DNA of 64,000 nucleotides, taken from positions 1,178,001-1,242,000 of the forward strand of contig BSYQ01000003.1 of assembly GCA_030272585.1 (NCBI GenBank). The letters run 5' to 3'. A model generated the notes under the pieces. The model saw only the letters and a list, made by a program, of their open reading frames with translations, was not told the DNA's origin and made no database searches. Of the stretch, positions 41,495-51,992 are shown piece by piece. This stretch comes from Bryopsis sp. KO-2023. Its lineage: Eukaryota; Chlorophyta; Ulvophyceae; Bryopsidales; Bryopsidaceae. A program made the translations under genes and the position numbers. The stretch's first letter is position 1. Every line of letters starts with the position of its first letter.

Positions 41495-44042
41495 CTAGAA
41501 AGACACATTGGATTCTTCAGCCAACCGTCGCTCTTCCTCCTCGGCCCTGGCTTCGGCGAGAGCAACCTGCTCACGGAAAATTTCTGCCATTTCGTCCGCC
41601 TTTTCGTAAACCAGAGCAGGGTTGGAGAGCATGTCACCGGGGTTGGGCTCCAGTTTCTTGGTGGAAAGAGACACTCGGCGGCGGATGCGGTCAAAGCTCA
41701 AGATCATGACCTGAACGTGCCCAGAAGTCGAAAAATGAAACAAACCCAATCGATCCAGTCACAAACAAAACACTCATTCCTTTCTTGGCAGGGAACAGTC
41801 AGATCAATACAAATGAAGGACTCACCAGCCCCATAATGTTGTTATTGTTTTTGCAGCAAACAGAATCCATCAAATGTTGTGGGGTGGGTGCCTGCGTTTC
41901 CAGAAACTCACCTTCAACTTGTCACCAACGCCCAAAATCTTGTTGACATCCGTGACGCGGCCGTGAGTGATCTGACTGATGTGCAAGAGGCCAACAACGC
42001 CGCCCCCAACATCGACGAAAGCTCCGAACGTAGCGATGGAGGTAACAGTTCCGGTCACTACGCTGCCCACCTACATCGTTCAAGGCGAAAAGTGCAAGGG
42101 TGAAAGGCAGGGCTATTTTTGTCGGTTGATTGTCTGTTGCTGGCTTGCTTTAAAAGACACAGTAACAAAAACCCATCCATGATTTCAGCAGATGCGGCTG
42201 AGAATTCGAATCGGAGGTGGGGGATGGGGTTGGGAGCTGATGAAAAAGAGAAGTCATTTTGTTCGACTTACCTTGAACTCTTCCAAGGCTGCGCTGAGGG
42301 AACCAGCTCTCCTGTTGCTCACCACAAGGCGGCCATTGGACTGCGCAACCAATCAAACATTTAACTTCATTCACTTGCGCACAATGACAGCTGGGCAATT
42401 AATTAAGTACTTTTTTTTTAATGAAAAAAAACGTTTTTAATGGAATTCGCACCTGGTCGACATCCAAAACCTTGACATCGAGCACCTTGCCGATCATTTT
42501 CTCAGGCTCGTTCATGCCCTGGAAAAATACCACATGGACCTCAAGAATTTCCAAAATGAAGTGTTCCATATCCATAATCTGAGTGTGGAAGATGCCCCTG
42601 GTGCCCAGAAAATGGATTCACTCGATGTTCTTGGGCCTTTGTGGCAAGGTGGGCCATAAAGCCTTTCTTCAAATTAAGTAATTTTTTCTTTCAAGTAATT
42701 CATGAATTCATTCGGTCATGGGGAGCTCAGGCGATTGTTGTGCGATCGGAAGGTTGTTTATTGGTGAAAACTTCTGACGAGGATTCAATTTCACCTTCCT
42801 GCTTCTTTTCTGAGGGAAAGACTGTGAAAAAATTATGCCCAAAAGAAAAAAAAAATTCGACACTTGAAAATTTGTTTTTTTTCCGGGTGGGCCCACTCAC
42901 AGTGATGGTCTGACTGAATGGGCAGAAGGCCGTGAGGCCCATCAAGTCCATCATGAAACCACCTCTGTTGAAGCCAGTGACAGTGCCTTTCAAATCGATA
43001 TCGTTTTCCATCAGCTGAACAATTCTCTTCCATGCCACCTCTTCCTGAATTGGGGAAAAAAAACACATCTTTTCAGAAAGAAAAAAAAAAACACCTGGTC
43101 ATTTGGAAGGGTTCCAATCCTTCTCTGGGGACTGACAGAGCAATCTCCCCCCCCCCAAAAAAAATAATAAAAACTAAATAACACAGAAAGAAAGAAACCA
43201 CCAAGGGTTCCTATCACTTGTTTGCATAGTGGATGGGCTGCATGAGGCCAAAAACCTCGGTGGAATTAATTTGCAAAAAGAGTTGAAAAAAGAATGAAGC
43301 AATGGAAACCTACCTGGACGAGCCTGGCACTCAACAGAGTGACACGAGTGTCGAATCCCTTCCTTTTGCCACCAGTGCTCACCACTTTGAATTCACGGGT
43401 CATGTCTGGTTTGAAAACATCGGAAGACTGCAAAGGAAAAAAGGCCCACAAATTCCAGTCAATGCTTAACCAAAGGCGATGCCAACATGTGTGTCAAAAG
43501 CATCTTCAAGAAAAAAAATAAAACAGTGGTTTCAAGGGCACCTTTGTTTCTCTGTGGAAGAAGGGGAAAAACATAAGTATTGGAGTTTTCAAAGAAAAAA
43601 AGCATGGGGCAGAGTGCTGAAGTTGTACGGTGTTACTCCCAGATTCTTCCGTTCCTTCGCCCACCTTGGCATCTTTCACCAACGAGGCATCCGCAGAAGA
43701 GCACCAGCCGATTTGCTTGCCACCGAAATCAACGTAGGCCCCCTTGTTATCGACGCTGTACACTTCTCCCGAAACTATATCGCCAGGAGAAAATTGCACG
43801 CGAGCGGTTTCCAAGATATCGTCGAAATCCTTGTAGAGCTCTTTCACGTCTTCCGCGTCGAAGTCCAGGTCGGACTCGAAGGAAAAAGACTCGAGCGTCG
43901 AAGGTTCAGCCGCAACCGCACGGATGTGGTTGAAGCGCCTGCCGGAAACGCTGGGGCGAGCTGAAATAAGGCATTGTGGCTGGGCGGGTCTGATGGAGGC
44001 GGCGGACCCTGGCCGAGAGAGCAACGCCTGTTGGGACATCAT
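41495..44042 (-). CDS. RPS1: Chloroplast 30S ribosomal protein S1
   Basis: Plastid S1 binds mRNA on the small subunit and promotes translation. Minus-strand exons 44042-43665, 43427-43314, 43044-42901, 42518-42453, 42340-42272, 42070-41912 and 41710-41495 (378, 114, 144, 66, 69, 159 and 216 nt, all multiples of 3) give 381 aa. A ~43-residue R/S/A-rich transit peptide comes first ([20 protein letters not shown]). Three S1 OB-fold motifs follow: [39 protein letters not shown] and [20 protein letters not shown] with GLLHISQIT. The ending is acidic/coiled ([17 protein letters not shown]). All introns are phase 0 and several separate S1 modules, so exon loss would keep frame. Confidence 0.95.
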
Positions 44043-44540
44043 CGTTTTGTTGCGGCGAGAAAGGGTGTGCGAGAGGAGCGATAAAAAGCAGTCGAGTAGG
44101 TTTCTTTCGGGCTGCGTGGCCGGTCCAATCAGCGTTGAGAGTGTTTTCCGGTCACACTCTAAAAATAGATGTTTCTGTCAACTTGGAGGTTCCGTCAGTC
44201 ACCGTCGCAAATTCACACTTCCCTTGGATAGCTTTTTCCTACCCCCCCTCCCCCACCACAGGATGCAGTTTGGGCAATAGCAAAATCACAGCTTGCATAC
44301 AAACACTCTGAGTGCGTTTAAATCCACACTTCTACAGAAAAAAGAATCAATGCAATCCCTCCACACAATAGCTTTTGACAATCGATCAAATCATCATTCC
44401 AAACCCCCCCCCAACTCAATCAGCGCCTTGCCCAACAAACACAGTCCATCCAGCATTTCAAACTGGCATGAAAAAAATCGAAAGAATCCCCAAGTCAAAT
44501 CAGATAAAAAAAATTCAAAAAACAAACGCCGCCCGCCACA
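44043..44540. other. RPS1 promoter/5' leader and 3' end of the M41-like gene
   Basis: This is a 498-bp non-coding spacer between two same-strand plastid-protein genes. No feature beyond pyrimidine runs was found. Confidence 0.5.
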
Positions 44541-46241
44541 TCAAGCCACCGCCTCAATAGCTTTCACACAATCCGCCACGGATTTCCCCTCCTTCATGGA
44601 TTCCATCAACGCTTCATACTCATCACTGTATCGCTTCAAGTATTGTGCGGCTTGGAAAACCGCCCATCGAGTGACGTTCTGCTGCTGGGAATCCGACAGC
44701 TTGACTTTGCTCCTGTTCATGATTCTTTGCAAATCGAACAGGTCCGCGGTCTGACCCACCACCTCTTCGAACACAACGGCTTCAGCAGCCACTCCAGCCA
44801 TCGCAACCACCGCCAGAACATCGATTTCGGAATCCTCCAGGGCACCTGCAATTAGTCGGCGTTGGAGCTTGGCCTCCGCAAAATCAGTGTGTTCCTTGCC
44901 TGCAAAACCATAGGGGTAGGTTATTGGTCAGACATGGGAACATGGCCATTAAACCACAGGCAAAAATGAGGAAAATCTCGGTTCTCCACAAAACTACTTC
45001 AAATTTTCCTACCAATGTCGAGAGAGTAGCCGGTGATCGGGACACCCATGAGGTAGCCCATCAGGAAATGCGCAGCTTCGTGACGGAGCAGCCTTTCTCT
45101 GTAATCAGGGAACACGCGCGAAAACTTGTCGATGAAAAAGGAAAGCAGACCAGGGGCAGTACTTCCCACAGCAAGCACTCCCAGAGAAATTCCACCTACA
45201 AGAAAGACGAATAAATAAATTGCGGGTCACACACTGTTGAAGATTGCCCACACATTTCTACTGACAGAGGATATCCATTGTCAATGTTTGCACATCGAAC
45301 CTCACTCTGTCTGGTTCACAAAACCGAACTCTAGTGAATTGAATGGGAAAAACTGGCCTCCAGTAAAAACAACAAAAAAACATCGAAAAAAGAAAAATAA
45401 GAAATTGGACAGAACTTGAGTGTATATATTCGACCTTGCGCCATGGATCGTTATTTTTTGAACAGTAACAAGTCAAAAATACAGGGAAGCAAGCATTCTA
45501 AGCCATGACGACAGTAGATACCATGGATCTTTGGCTTAACTTTGCTTAATATTTGGTTATTACCAGAACAACTAATCTCCCCTCTAATATTAAATGAAGG
45601 TTGGGTCTTTGCCAGGCTCCATTTTTTAGAAATTTAAAAAATTTCAACTCACCGATCAAGTAGGAGCCCCAGAAGCCCCAGTCTCCAGGCAACTGGCCAG
45701 CTGCCACCGCCAAAACGCTAGTAACTCCCACAACGGTTACGATAAACGCCAAGTCGTTACGAACGGTTGGAATCGCGATTTTGGCAGGGTCTTTGATGCC
45801 CATCATTCTGAGGTCCCCCATAAAAATATTCCTTCGCCTGAGGGACTCCATTTCTTTTCCCCATTTTGCGAGAACGTCGTTGCTTTTAAGATCTTCGAAC
45901 GCTTTTTTGACGTCCGCAGACAAGTCGTATTTTACGGAAGGCGGGGCCAAACGCAGCTCCTGGCAAGCGAACGCCAATTCCGAGTAGAGCTCGGCTGGGT
46001 CCGTCGTGGTCACGCTGGGAGAGTCGTCAGCTTGGCAATTCAACCTCCCTGCAGCGTTTCTTTTCGAAGGAGCGATTGTGCGAGCCTTGGCGTTGATCCG
46101 GGCGTCGACGGGGACGAAAGTCGAACGTCTGACCCGCAGTCCGGATTCCACCGGCGACGCGAAGGCTGACGTCGTGGCTTGACGACCCGAAAAAGCGGGT
46201 TTGGCGCTGATATTGTTTCCCACGCAGCGAGACATCGACAT
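44541..46241 (-). CDS. Chloroplast membrane protein with M41 (FtsH-peptidase-like) HEXXH domain
   Basis: Exons 46241-45653, 45195-45013 and 44899-44541 give 376 aa from the Met at 46241. An in-frame start at 46370 would add 43 residues; I prefer 46241 because MSMSRCVGNNISAKPAFSG begins a typical transit peptide. Two hydrophobic segments follow (DLAFIVTVVGVTSVLAVAAG and GISLGVLAVGSTAPGLLSFF). The HEXXH zinc motif RLLRHEAAHFLMGYLMG comes next, then GYSLDIGKEH, AMAGVAAEAV and GQTADLFDLQRIMNRS, with TRWAVFQAAQ at the end. This matches plant plastid proteins related to the protease part of FtsH but lacking the AAA ATPase. Whether it cleaves proteins is unknown; the H-E-x-x-H is present. Confidence 0.85.
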
Positions 46242-46578
46242 TTTTCCAGCGCCACGGGGTTGGACAGGTCTGGGTTTTTTTCCACCAGCACTTTTTAATG
46301 CAGCGGAAAAAAAACCCAAAGAAAGTCGTCGATCCTGGTGAAATTTCCGTCGATTCAAACCCATTATCATCTCACTTTTTCCCCAAGTTGTTCGATGTTC
46401 GACGTCGACTCGACGGTTTTTTTTTTCAATTTGTACAGAAAAGGACCGTCGCTATGTTTTGCCAGAGTCACTAGTTGCTGTTCGAAACTGGGCAGGGCTG
46501 TATCGCTTGCTGGCGTCGGACCAGGCGTCGTTCGGTGCGCTAGGGAAATCCCAATAATCGGATCTCGGGTGCGGGGCA
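46242..46578. promoter_or_regulatory. Bidirectional promoter between the M41-like gene and NPSN
   Basis: The two start codons point away from each other and are only 337 bp apart (208 bp if the M41-like gene starts at 46370), so both promoters must share this interval. No TATA box is obvious. Confidence 0.6.
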
Positions 46579-48853
46579 ATGGCAGAGTTCCCCAGAACCG
46601 AGCAAGAGGAACGGTTAGATGTTCTCTTTGACGAGCTCACGGCAGGGTTCAAGGAGCTGGAAAAACTCACGGACCCCGGCAAACAAAGTGCGAAGCTCGA
46701 TGTTTTGAAAGGGAAGATTCAAGATGCAAAAGCGTGAGTCGTGAAATCGACGCTTTCGATAATAAGTCACTCAATTGTCGGTGTAAACCCGGGCAGAAGG
46801 GAAACTGGAGACCTTTGGTCCAGGGAAATGACTCGAAGGAAGAGAAACCAACCACCATGGGAAAAATTACAACTAGGGTTCTCTCGCTGAGTTTTAACTC
46901 TTGGTCGTTTTTTTTAATCTTCCTTTTGTATTTTTTGCTTTTAGACTTCTCCAGAGTGGTTCACTGGTTTTGCACGTTTTGGAAAAAAAAAGTTTTGCCA
47001 ATGCTGCTTATTTTCCCATTGTGGAACCAACCAAAAAAACCTTGATGGTGGAATGCCATTTTCAAAACAATGCAAATGTTTTAGTTTTCGCTCAGAATTC
47101 TGGATGTTTTTATCATTTGCAAAATCTCCAGCTGAAACATGGTGGCATTCGTGCTCTGAAATATCTTTCAAAAATAAAATAAAATAAAGCCTGAAGTTTC
47201 TAAAAATATAATTGATTGTGGGTCGAATTTTGAGGGAAAGAATCTTGCAGACTTGCTAACTGCCACAATTTTCCCTCTTGTTTTTTTTCTTTCTTTTGGT
47301 CAGACTTATCAAGGAATTCGAGCGAGAAGCTCGAACAGATGGCATTTCTCCGAAGGAGTTGGCTAGACGGAAAGCCGAGTTGGTGGATGAGGTCAACACC
47401 TTCATGTCGCTTCGGAAAACCCACGCCAATCAAATTCAATCCAGGAGGGAATTGCTTGGAGGGGCTCAAGAAGGGGGGGGTGCTGGTCAAGTTCGTGTGG
47501 AAGACATGAGCACACAACAGGTCATTACGAAAGGGAGAGGCGAAATTCAAGACATCGACAATCGATTGGCCAGGGCTGAGAAAGTTGTGGATGATACGAT
47601 ACAAATCGGCGTCCAGGTAAGGGGGGAAGTCAAACGCATGCGCTCAGAATGCACAGTGTCGAATTTTCCCAGTGAGCTTTCGGATAATGAAGCCCCACTG
47701 CTCGTTGTATTTAATTGTGAGAATGGACCAAGAAAACAAACCGCCCGACTGAACTGCACCCCCTACCCAAAAAAAGAAAAAAAAAAACTGCTGTCAGTCT
47801 TGCAAACGTGAGTTTGGACAAAGATTGAATCAAAGATGCTGCTGAGAAAGTGTTATCGATGTGCAATGCATTACCGGACTGGGGCAAGATAAGTGTAAAT
47901 TGATGTCCCATGTCAAAATGTGTGGTTCAGTTTTTTTAATTTTTTTTGGGGGGGAAAGGGGGAAATGTGTTGAGGTTGTGTGGTCACCATCAGACAGCTG
48001 CGGAGCTGGCTGAGCAAACCAAGCAAATGGAAAAAATCGTGGATGATTTGGACAACATAGAGTTTTCCCTGAAAAAGGCGAGAAAAGTTCTCAGCGATAT
48101 TACGAGGGGGCTCATCACAGACAAGTAAGGCAATTTGATGAACCAGAATTTCCCACATACATTTTGGCTATGCACCAGTTAAAACCTAGTTTCAAACTTG
48201 TTGAGTTTTGTTGGAGCAGGAATGCCATCCATTCTGATTGTTCGCTAAATGCATGACTAATTCTTTTGTAAAAAACCCTAGCCCACCCGCCCCCCCCCCC
48301 CCAAAAAAAAAGAAACTTTCTTCATGTTGGGGCGATCTAGCACGAAGCTCAACTGGGAAAATCACTGGAAGTTGATCAATGGCTGATTTTCTTTTTTGGT
48401 TATTGTTTTCTAACCTCCACAGATTCATCAAAATTATGCTGCTGCTTGTAATGGTAGCAGTCATTGTTGTGGTCGTTTTGAAGATTGTGGACAAAGAGGA
48501 TGATTCTTTCCCCCAGCCCAGAGACATCGGGGTGAGTAGCCTGTTCTTTGTTGTTGAAATTTTTGCAGGCCGAAACGGAGGTTTTATTCCAGATGAAGAA
48601 ATCTTATTACCTTTAGCACCTTAGCTGCAACCTACAAAATGCTCTTCTCCTTCACATGGGGTTGTGAATTTTGGATATTTTTTTTTTTTGGGGGGGGGGG
48701 GGGGAATAGAAGGGCTGAGGGTATGAGGGACATGTGGTGATAATATCTTATGTATGTTGAAATTTTCAGGTTACCCGGAAACTTCTCAAGGTCGAAGCAT
48801 TCCGCCACTCCACCTATGGGTTCCCTTCGTCAGGAATGAGATTCCCCAGTTGA
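46579..48853 (+). CDS. NPSN: Novel plant SNARE (Qb-SNARE)
   Basis: NPSN proteins act in membrane fusion at the plasma membrane and cell plate. Exons 46579-46733, 47304-47616, 47994-48124, 48423-48531 and 48770-48853 give 263 aa, close to Arabidopsis NPSN proteins. The N-terminal helices carry DELTAGFKELEKLTD and LIKEFEREARTDGISPKELA. The SNARE helix is in exons 2-3 (EIQDIDNRLARAEKVVDDTI, AELAEQTKQMEKIVDDLDNI EFSLKKARKVLSDI). One membrane anchor follows in exon 4 (IMLLLVMVAVIVVVVLKIV), then a short basic tail. The gene sits head to head with the M41-like gene. Confidence 0.93.
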
Positions 48854-50157
48854 GATCATTCGAAAAAAATGTCCGCTCGTTTTTTCTTTTTGGAAAGCTA
48901 AGAACGTCAATCCATATTCACTACCTCATCTCAACAATACAATTCCACGATTTCTTCGCTGAACCTTTCAGAAAAGAGAAGCCTTGCTGTGCGAGGCTGT
49001 GGGTGTTTTTTTTATCGATTTTTTTTTATCGTTTTCAACTCCTCTCTCTCTCTCTTGGCCGTCGTTTCATTTCTGTATCAAAATAGGGGGTCGCTGTTTT
49101 ATGTTTTAGCCAATATGTGCGTGTATGAAAATTGAAAGCTGTGTTCTACTTTTTTTTTGAAGAAGAAGGAATCAAAGAAAAAAAAGAAAAAGGGAAAAAA
49201 AAAGAAAAAAGAATGCTGCGAGATTTAGGGAGGGGTTTACAGGTGTAAGGGGTATTAGAGGGAATCCAAGTTGTGGGGAAAACTGGGAAAGAAAAAGAGG
49301 GAAATTCGAAACAAAAAAAGATTGTGCGTGTAAGACATGCAAGCCAAGCGAGGGGAAAGAGATCAGAAAATTATCGCCAATAGAAGCATCGGTTGTGTGG
49401 TGGCCGGCCTTGCTTTCCTTATTTTAACGAGAATGAAAACAAGAAAAACAAAACAAAAACGGAGCGATAATTTTGCATGTCGGGGGAAATGTTTGGATGC
49501 AGATTTTTTTTTTGGGGGGGGGGAGGGTGAGTTGGCATGGAATCTGTGTGGAATCAAAAGGTGGTGCAGTGATCAATGATGTTTTTTTGAACCATGGTCG
49601 CATCTATTGCTCATGCACCACCTAACAGAAAGGGATCTGAAATTCAAATTTTTCCGATGTCGTTCGGAGGATGTGTGAAGGTCCTGTGCAAGAAATTTTG
49701 TAAATTCGGCATCCAAATTCCACTGCAGTGATACGCCAGTTTCAAGTGCCATTGATGAAAATGGCATTAAGATGCTGCAAAATTGCGAAAGTGAATTGGC
49801 AACATGGATAAGATTTGAATAATTACGAAAAGAAGATTTTCCTTTTTTCGGATCCGGTCGAAGCAGGTCGAGTGAATGCAATGCAGCTGAAATAAAAAAG
49901 GGCCGGCGCTTCTTATTGTCATTTGTTGCGGATGGTTCCCTGAATTTTTCAATGTGCATTTCCGGGCAGAGTGAGATCTGCTGTTGGCCATCTTTGGAAC
50001 AACTTCCGCCCACAGTTATAGACAACCCCTTGAACTGTTTTTCTTTTTGCCACCACTCCATCCTAGCGGCCACCAGCAGTCATTTCCTTTTTGCTGCCAC
50101 CCTCAATGCATGACTGCCAACAGTTGAAACCCATCGGACATGGTAGCACCATGACTT
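48854..50157. other. Intergenic region with one unsupported 166-codon frame
   Basis: A minus frame at 49573-50073 encodes a 166-aa basic product with no domain I recognise, no signal peptide and no visible partner exons. It is recorded as a possible orphan gene with low support. The rest is A/T runs and a G run near 48690. Confidence 0.35.
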
Positions 50158-50165
50158 GTTTGCTC

Positions 50166-50553
50166 GATGTACCCCCATGTCTGCCACTCCCATGTCCGCC
50201 ACTCCCATGTCCGCTTCTCCCGCGAACGCCAAAGTCCGACATACACGCATACAGCTCACACAGACGTGGCAAAACCAAAAATAGTAAGGTTTTTTTTAGG
50301 GTTTAGGGTTTAGGGTTTTAGGGTTTAGGGTTTAGGGTTTAGGGTTGCGCGAACGGCGCGCGCCGAGCGAGCGGGGTAGACCGGCGCGACCGAAGCGGGG
50401 TAGACCGGCGCGCGCGAAGCGACTGCGTTAGACCGGCGCGCCGCCGATCGGACTGTAACGCGTGCCACGTCTGTGTGAGCTGTATGCGTGTATGTCCGAC
50501 TTTGGCGTTCGCGGGAGAAGCGGACATGGGAGTGGCGGACACGGTGTATAATC
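50166..50553. mobile_element. Telomere-repeat-carrying inverted-repeat transposon, copy 2
   Basis: The element is 388 bp with an exact 8-bp flank duplication GTTTGCTC (50158-50165, 50554-50561). It has the same arms (50166-50271, 50463-50553), the same TTTAGGG/TTTTAGGG block and the same GC-rich subrepeats as 19400-19809, in the same orientation. It lacks one ~21-bp GC subrepeat. Near-identity outside that indel implies recent movement. Confidence 0.9.
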
Positions 50554-50805
50554 GTTTGCTCCGTCCCTGTGGCTTGTTGATGGGTTGAGCCTCTGAGACA
50601 AGTGAGGGGGGACATTGAAGTGTTGTACCACCCCCTTTCCTTTCCCTCCTTTCGAGTCGATCACCACCAATCTGTCTTGCGTGGAGGTTGGTTGCCCCCC
50701 CCCCCCACTTTCTCGTGTCATTTGGGGAGGAGAGGGGGACTACACGCTGGTCCATCAGAAGAACAATTCAAATTTTTGACCATGAGAAAAAATATCAGTA
50801 TCTTC

Positions 50806-50863
50806 GCCCCCCCCCAAAACCCCCCCAAAACCCCCCAAAACCCCCCAAAACCCCCCAAAACAA
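50806..50863. repeat. (CCCCCCAAAA)n tandem repeat
   Basis: There are five to six units in the 3' flank of the minus-strand mTERF-like gene, 46 bp past its stop. On the mRNA strand this reads as U4G6 repeats able to form G-quadruplexes. Confidence 0.85.
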
Positions 50864-50908
50864 AAACAAACTGTACATCAATTTACAAAGACGCCGATCC
50901 ATTTGGCA

Positions 50909-51661
50909 CTAGTCCCTCCAACTCTGAGTATCCTGGTCAAAGCAATCCGAATCCCCCAAGGAAACATCACACCTTTCCGTCGTTGCCAGAATTCCGGTTT
51001 CATTGACCACCCTCCGGACCGCCTCTTCTCGAGATATGTTCAGGATTCTCTGCAGGTCATTGAGTGCAGCAGTGATTCTTTTGATGTCCAAAATCCATGG
51101 ATCCACCTTGAGTATCAGGGCAACAGCCTCCAAGGTCCCGAATAACTCCACCAACCGATTCAACGTAATCTTGGCATGCAGCTTCGACCACGTCAAAGCT
51201 TCCGGATGGGCACATACCACTCTAGAAATATCCACATCCAGTGGACCGAATCTTTCCCTCAATACCAGCATCACATCAGTTGCTTCCTCCAGATTGGCCA
51301 AAATGCTGATCAGCATTTCGGGTTGCATTCTGTGGAGGGATTTGTGGATACCAGGAACAACACTGCACAGCTGCTCCATTTTTTTATCAAAGATTTCTGG
51401 GGAGTCGAAGTTCTCGGAAGCCATCGTGGCCACAAGCCTGCCTTTGTTTGTGTCGCTCCATTCCGTGTGCCGCTCGTTCAACTGCCAGGACATCGTCCAA
51501 GGAGGGTCTCCTCCATTGTGTGCTTTCAACCGCCCTGGGTGGATCTGGGGGCCAGCCACCCTGGAAAAACTGGCATTGGTCCTCCTGCATTGTGCACTGT
51601 TGGCAATAAAAAGCAAATTCGACCTCCATTCCAAACTGTAACACCTGGAAAGGCCAAGCAC
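50909..51661 (-). CDS. mTERF-like helical-repeat protein, probably organellar
   Basis: This single-exon frame encodes 250 aa. The N-terminal ~40 residues are R/S/N-rich with few acids (MLGLSRCYSLEWRSNLLFIA), like an organelle targeting peptide. Then come repeated ~32-35-residue helical units ending in proline-marked turns (VVPGIHKSLHRMQPEML, VDISRVVCAHPEALTW, ALILKVDPWILDIKRITAAL, LNISREEAVRRVVNETG), as in mTERF and related plant proteins that bind nucleic acid in chloroplasts or mitochondria. Only about three repeats are present, fewer than in classic mTERFs. An internal Met at 51424 is an alternative start. The assignment rests on repeat pattern only. Confidence 0.55.
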   Translation of the reverse strand: MLGLSRCYSLEWRSNLLFIANSAQCRRTNASFSRVAGPQIHPGRLKAHNGGDPPWTMSWQLNERHTEWSDTNKGRLVATMASENFDSPEIFDKKMEQLCSVVPGIHKSLHRMQPEMLISILANLEEATDVMLVLRERFGPLDVDISRVVCAHPEALTWSKLHAKITLNRLVELFGTLEAVALILKVDPWILDIKRITAALNDLQRILNISREEAVRRVVNETGILATTERCDVSLGDSDCFDQDTQSWRD

Positions 51662-51992
51662 ACAGTCTCCATGATTTTTTTTGCCTCTCTTTTCAACAGT
51701 CCAAACTGTCTAGGGAAAGCCACAGAGGTCAGTAAGGAAAAAAGGCCATTAAGAAACTGTTGAGGTCAGATTTTCTCTCACACAATGCGGGCCATCCTGG
51801 GGAGCAGCCCCTCACCTGCATTGTCGTCACTTGGGTTCGAGGACGGTTGCCCCTTGTTTGTTTGATGTACGGAATGTGTTCAAATTATGTAATGTGTACG
51901 ACGAACGGAGCTGGTAGGCTTCCTTTGTTTTTTCCGTGTACGATTGAGGCATTGGCAGCGGATCGAAGGCGTGTTGTGTTTGCCACTTTGCG
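51662..51992. promoter_or_regulatory. Bidirectional promoter between the mTERF-like gene and SR45
   Basis: This is a 331-bp spacer between divergent start codons (51661 on -, 51993 on +). No clear TATA box is seen. Confidence 0.55.

Noticed and set aside
49573-50073. 166-codon minus frame as a firm gene
   Set aside because: There is no recognisable domain, targeting signal, splice partner or neighbour logic; kept only as a note.
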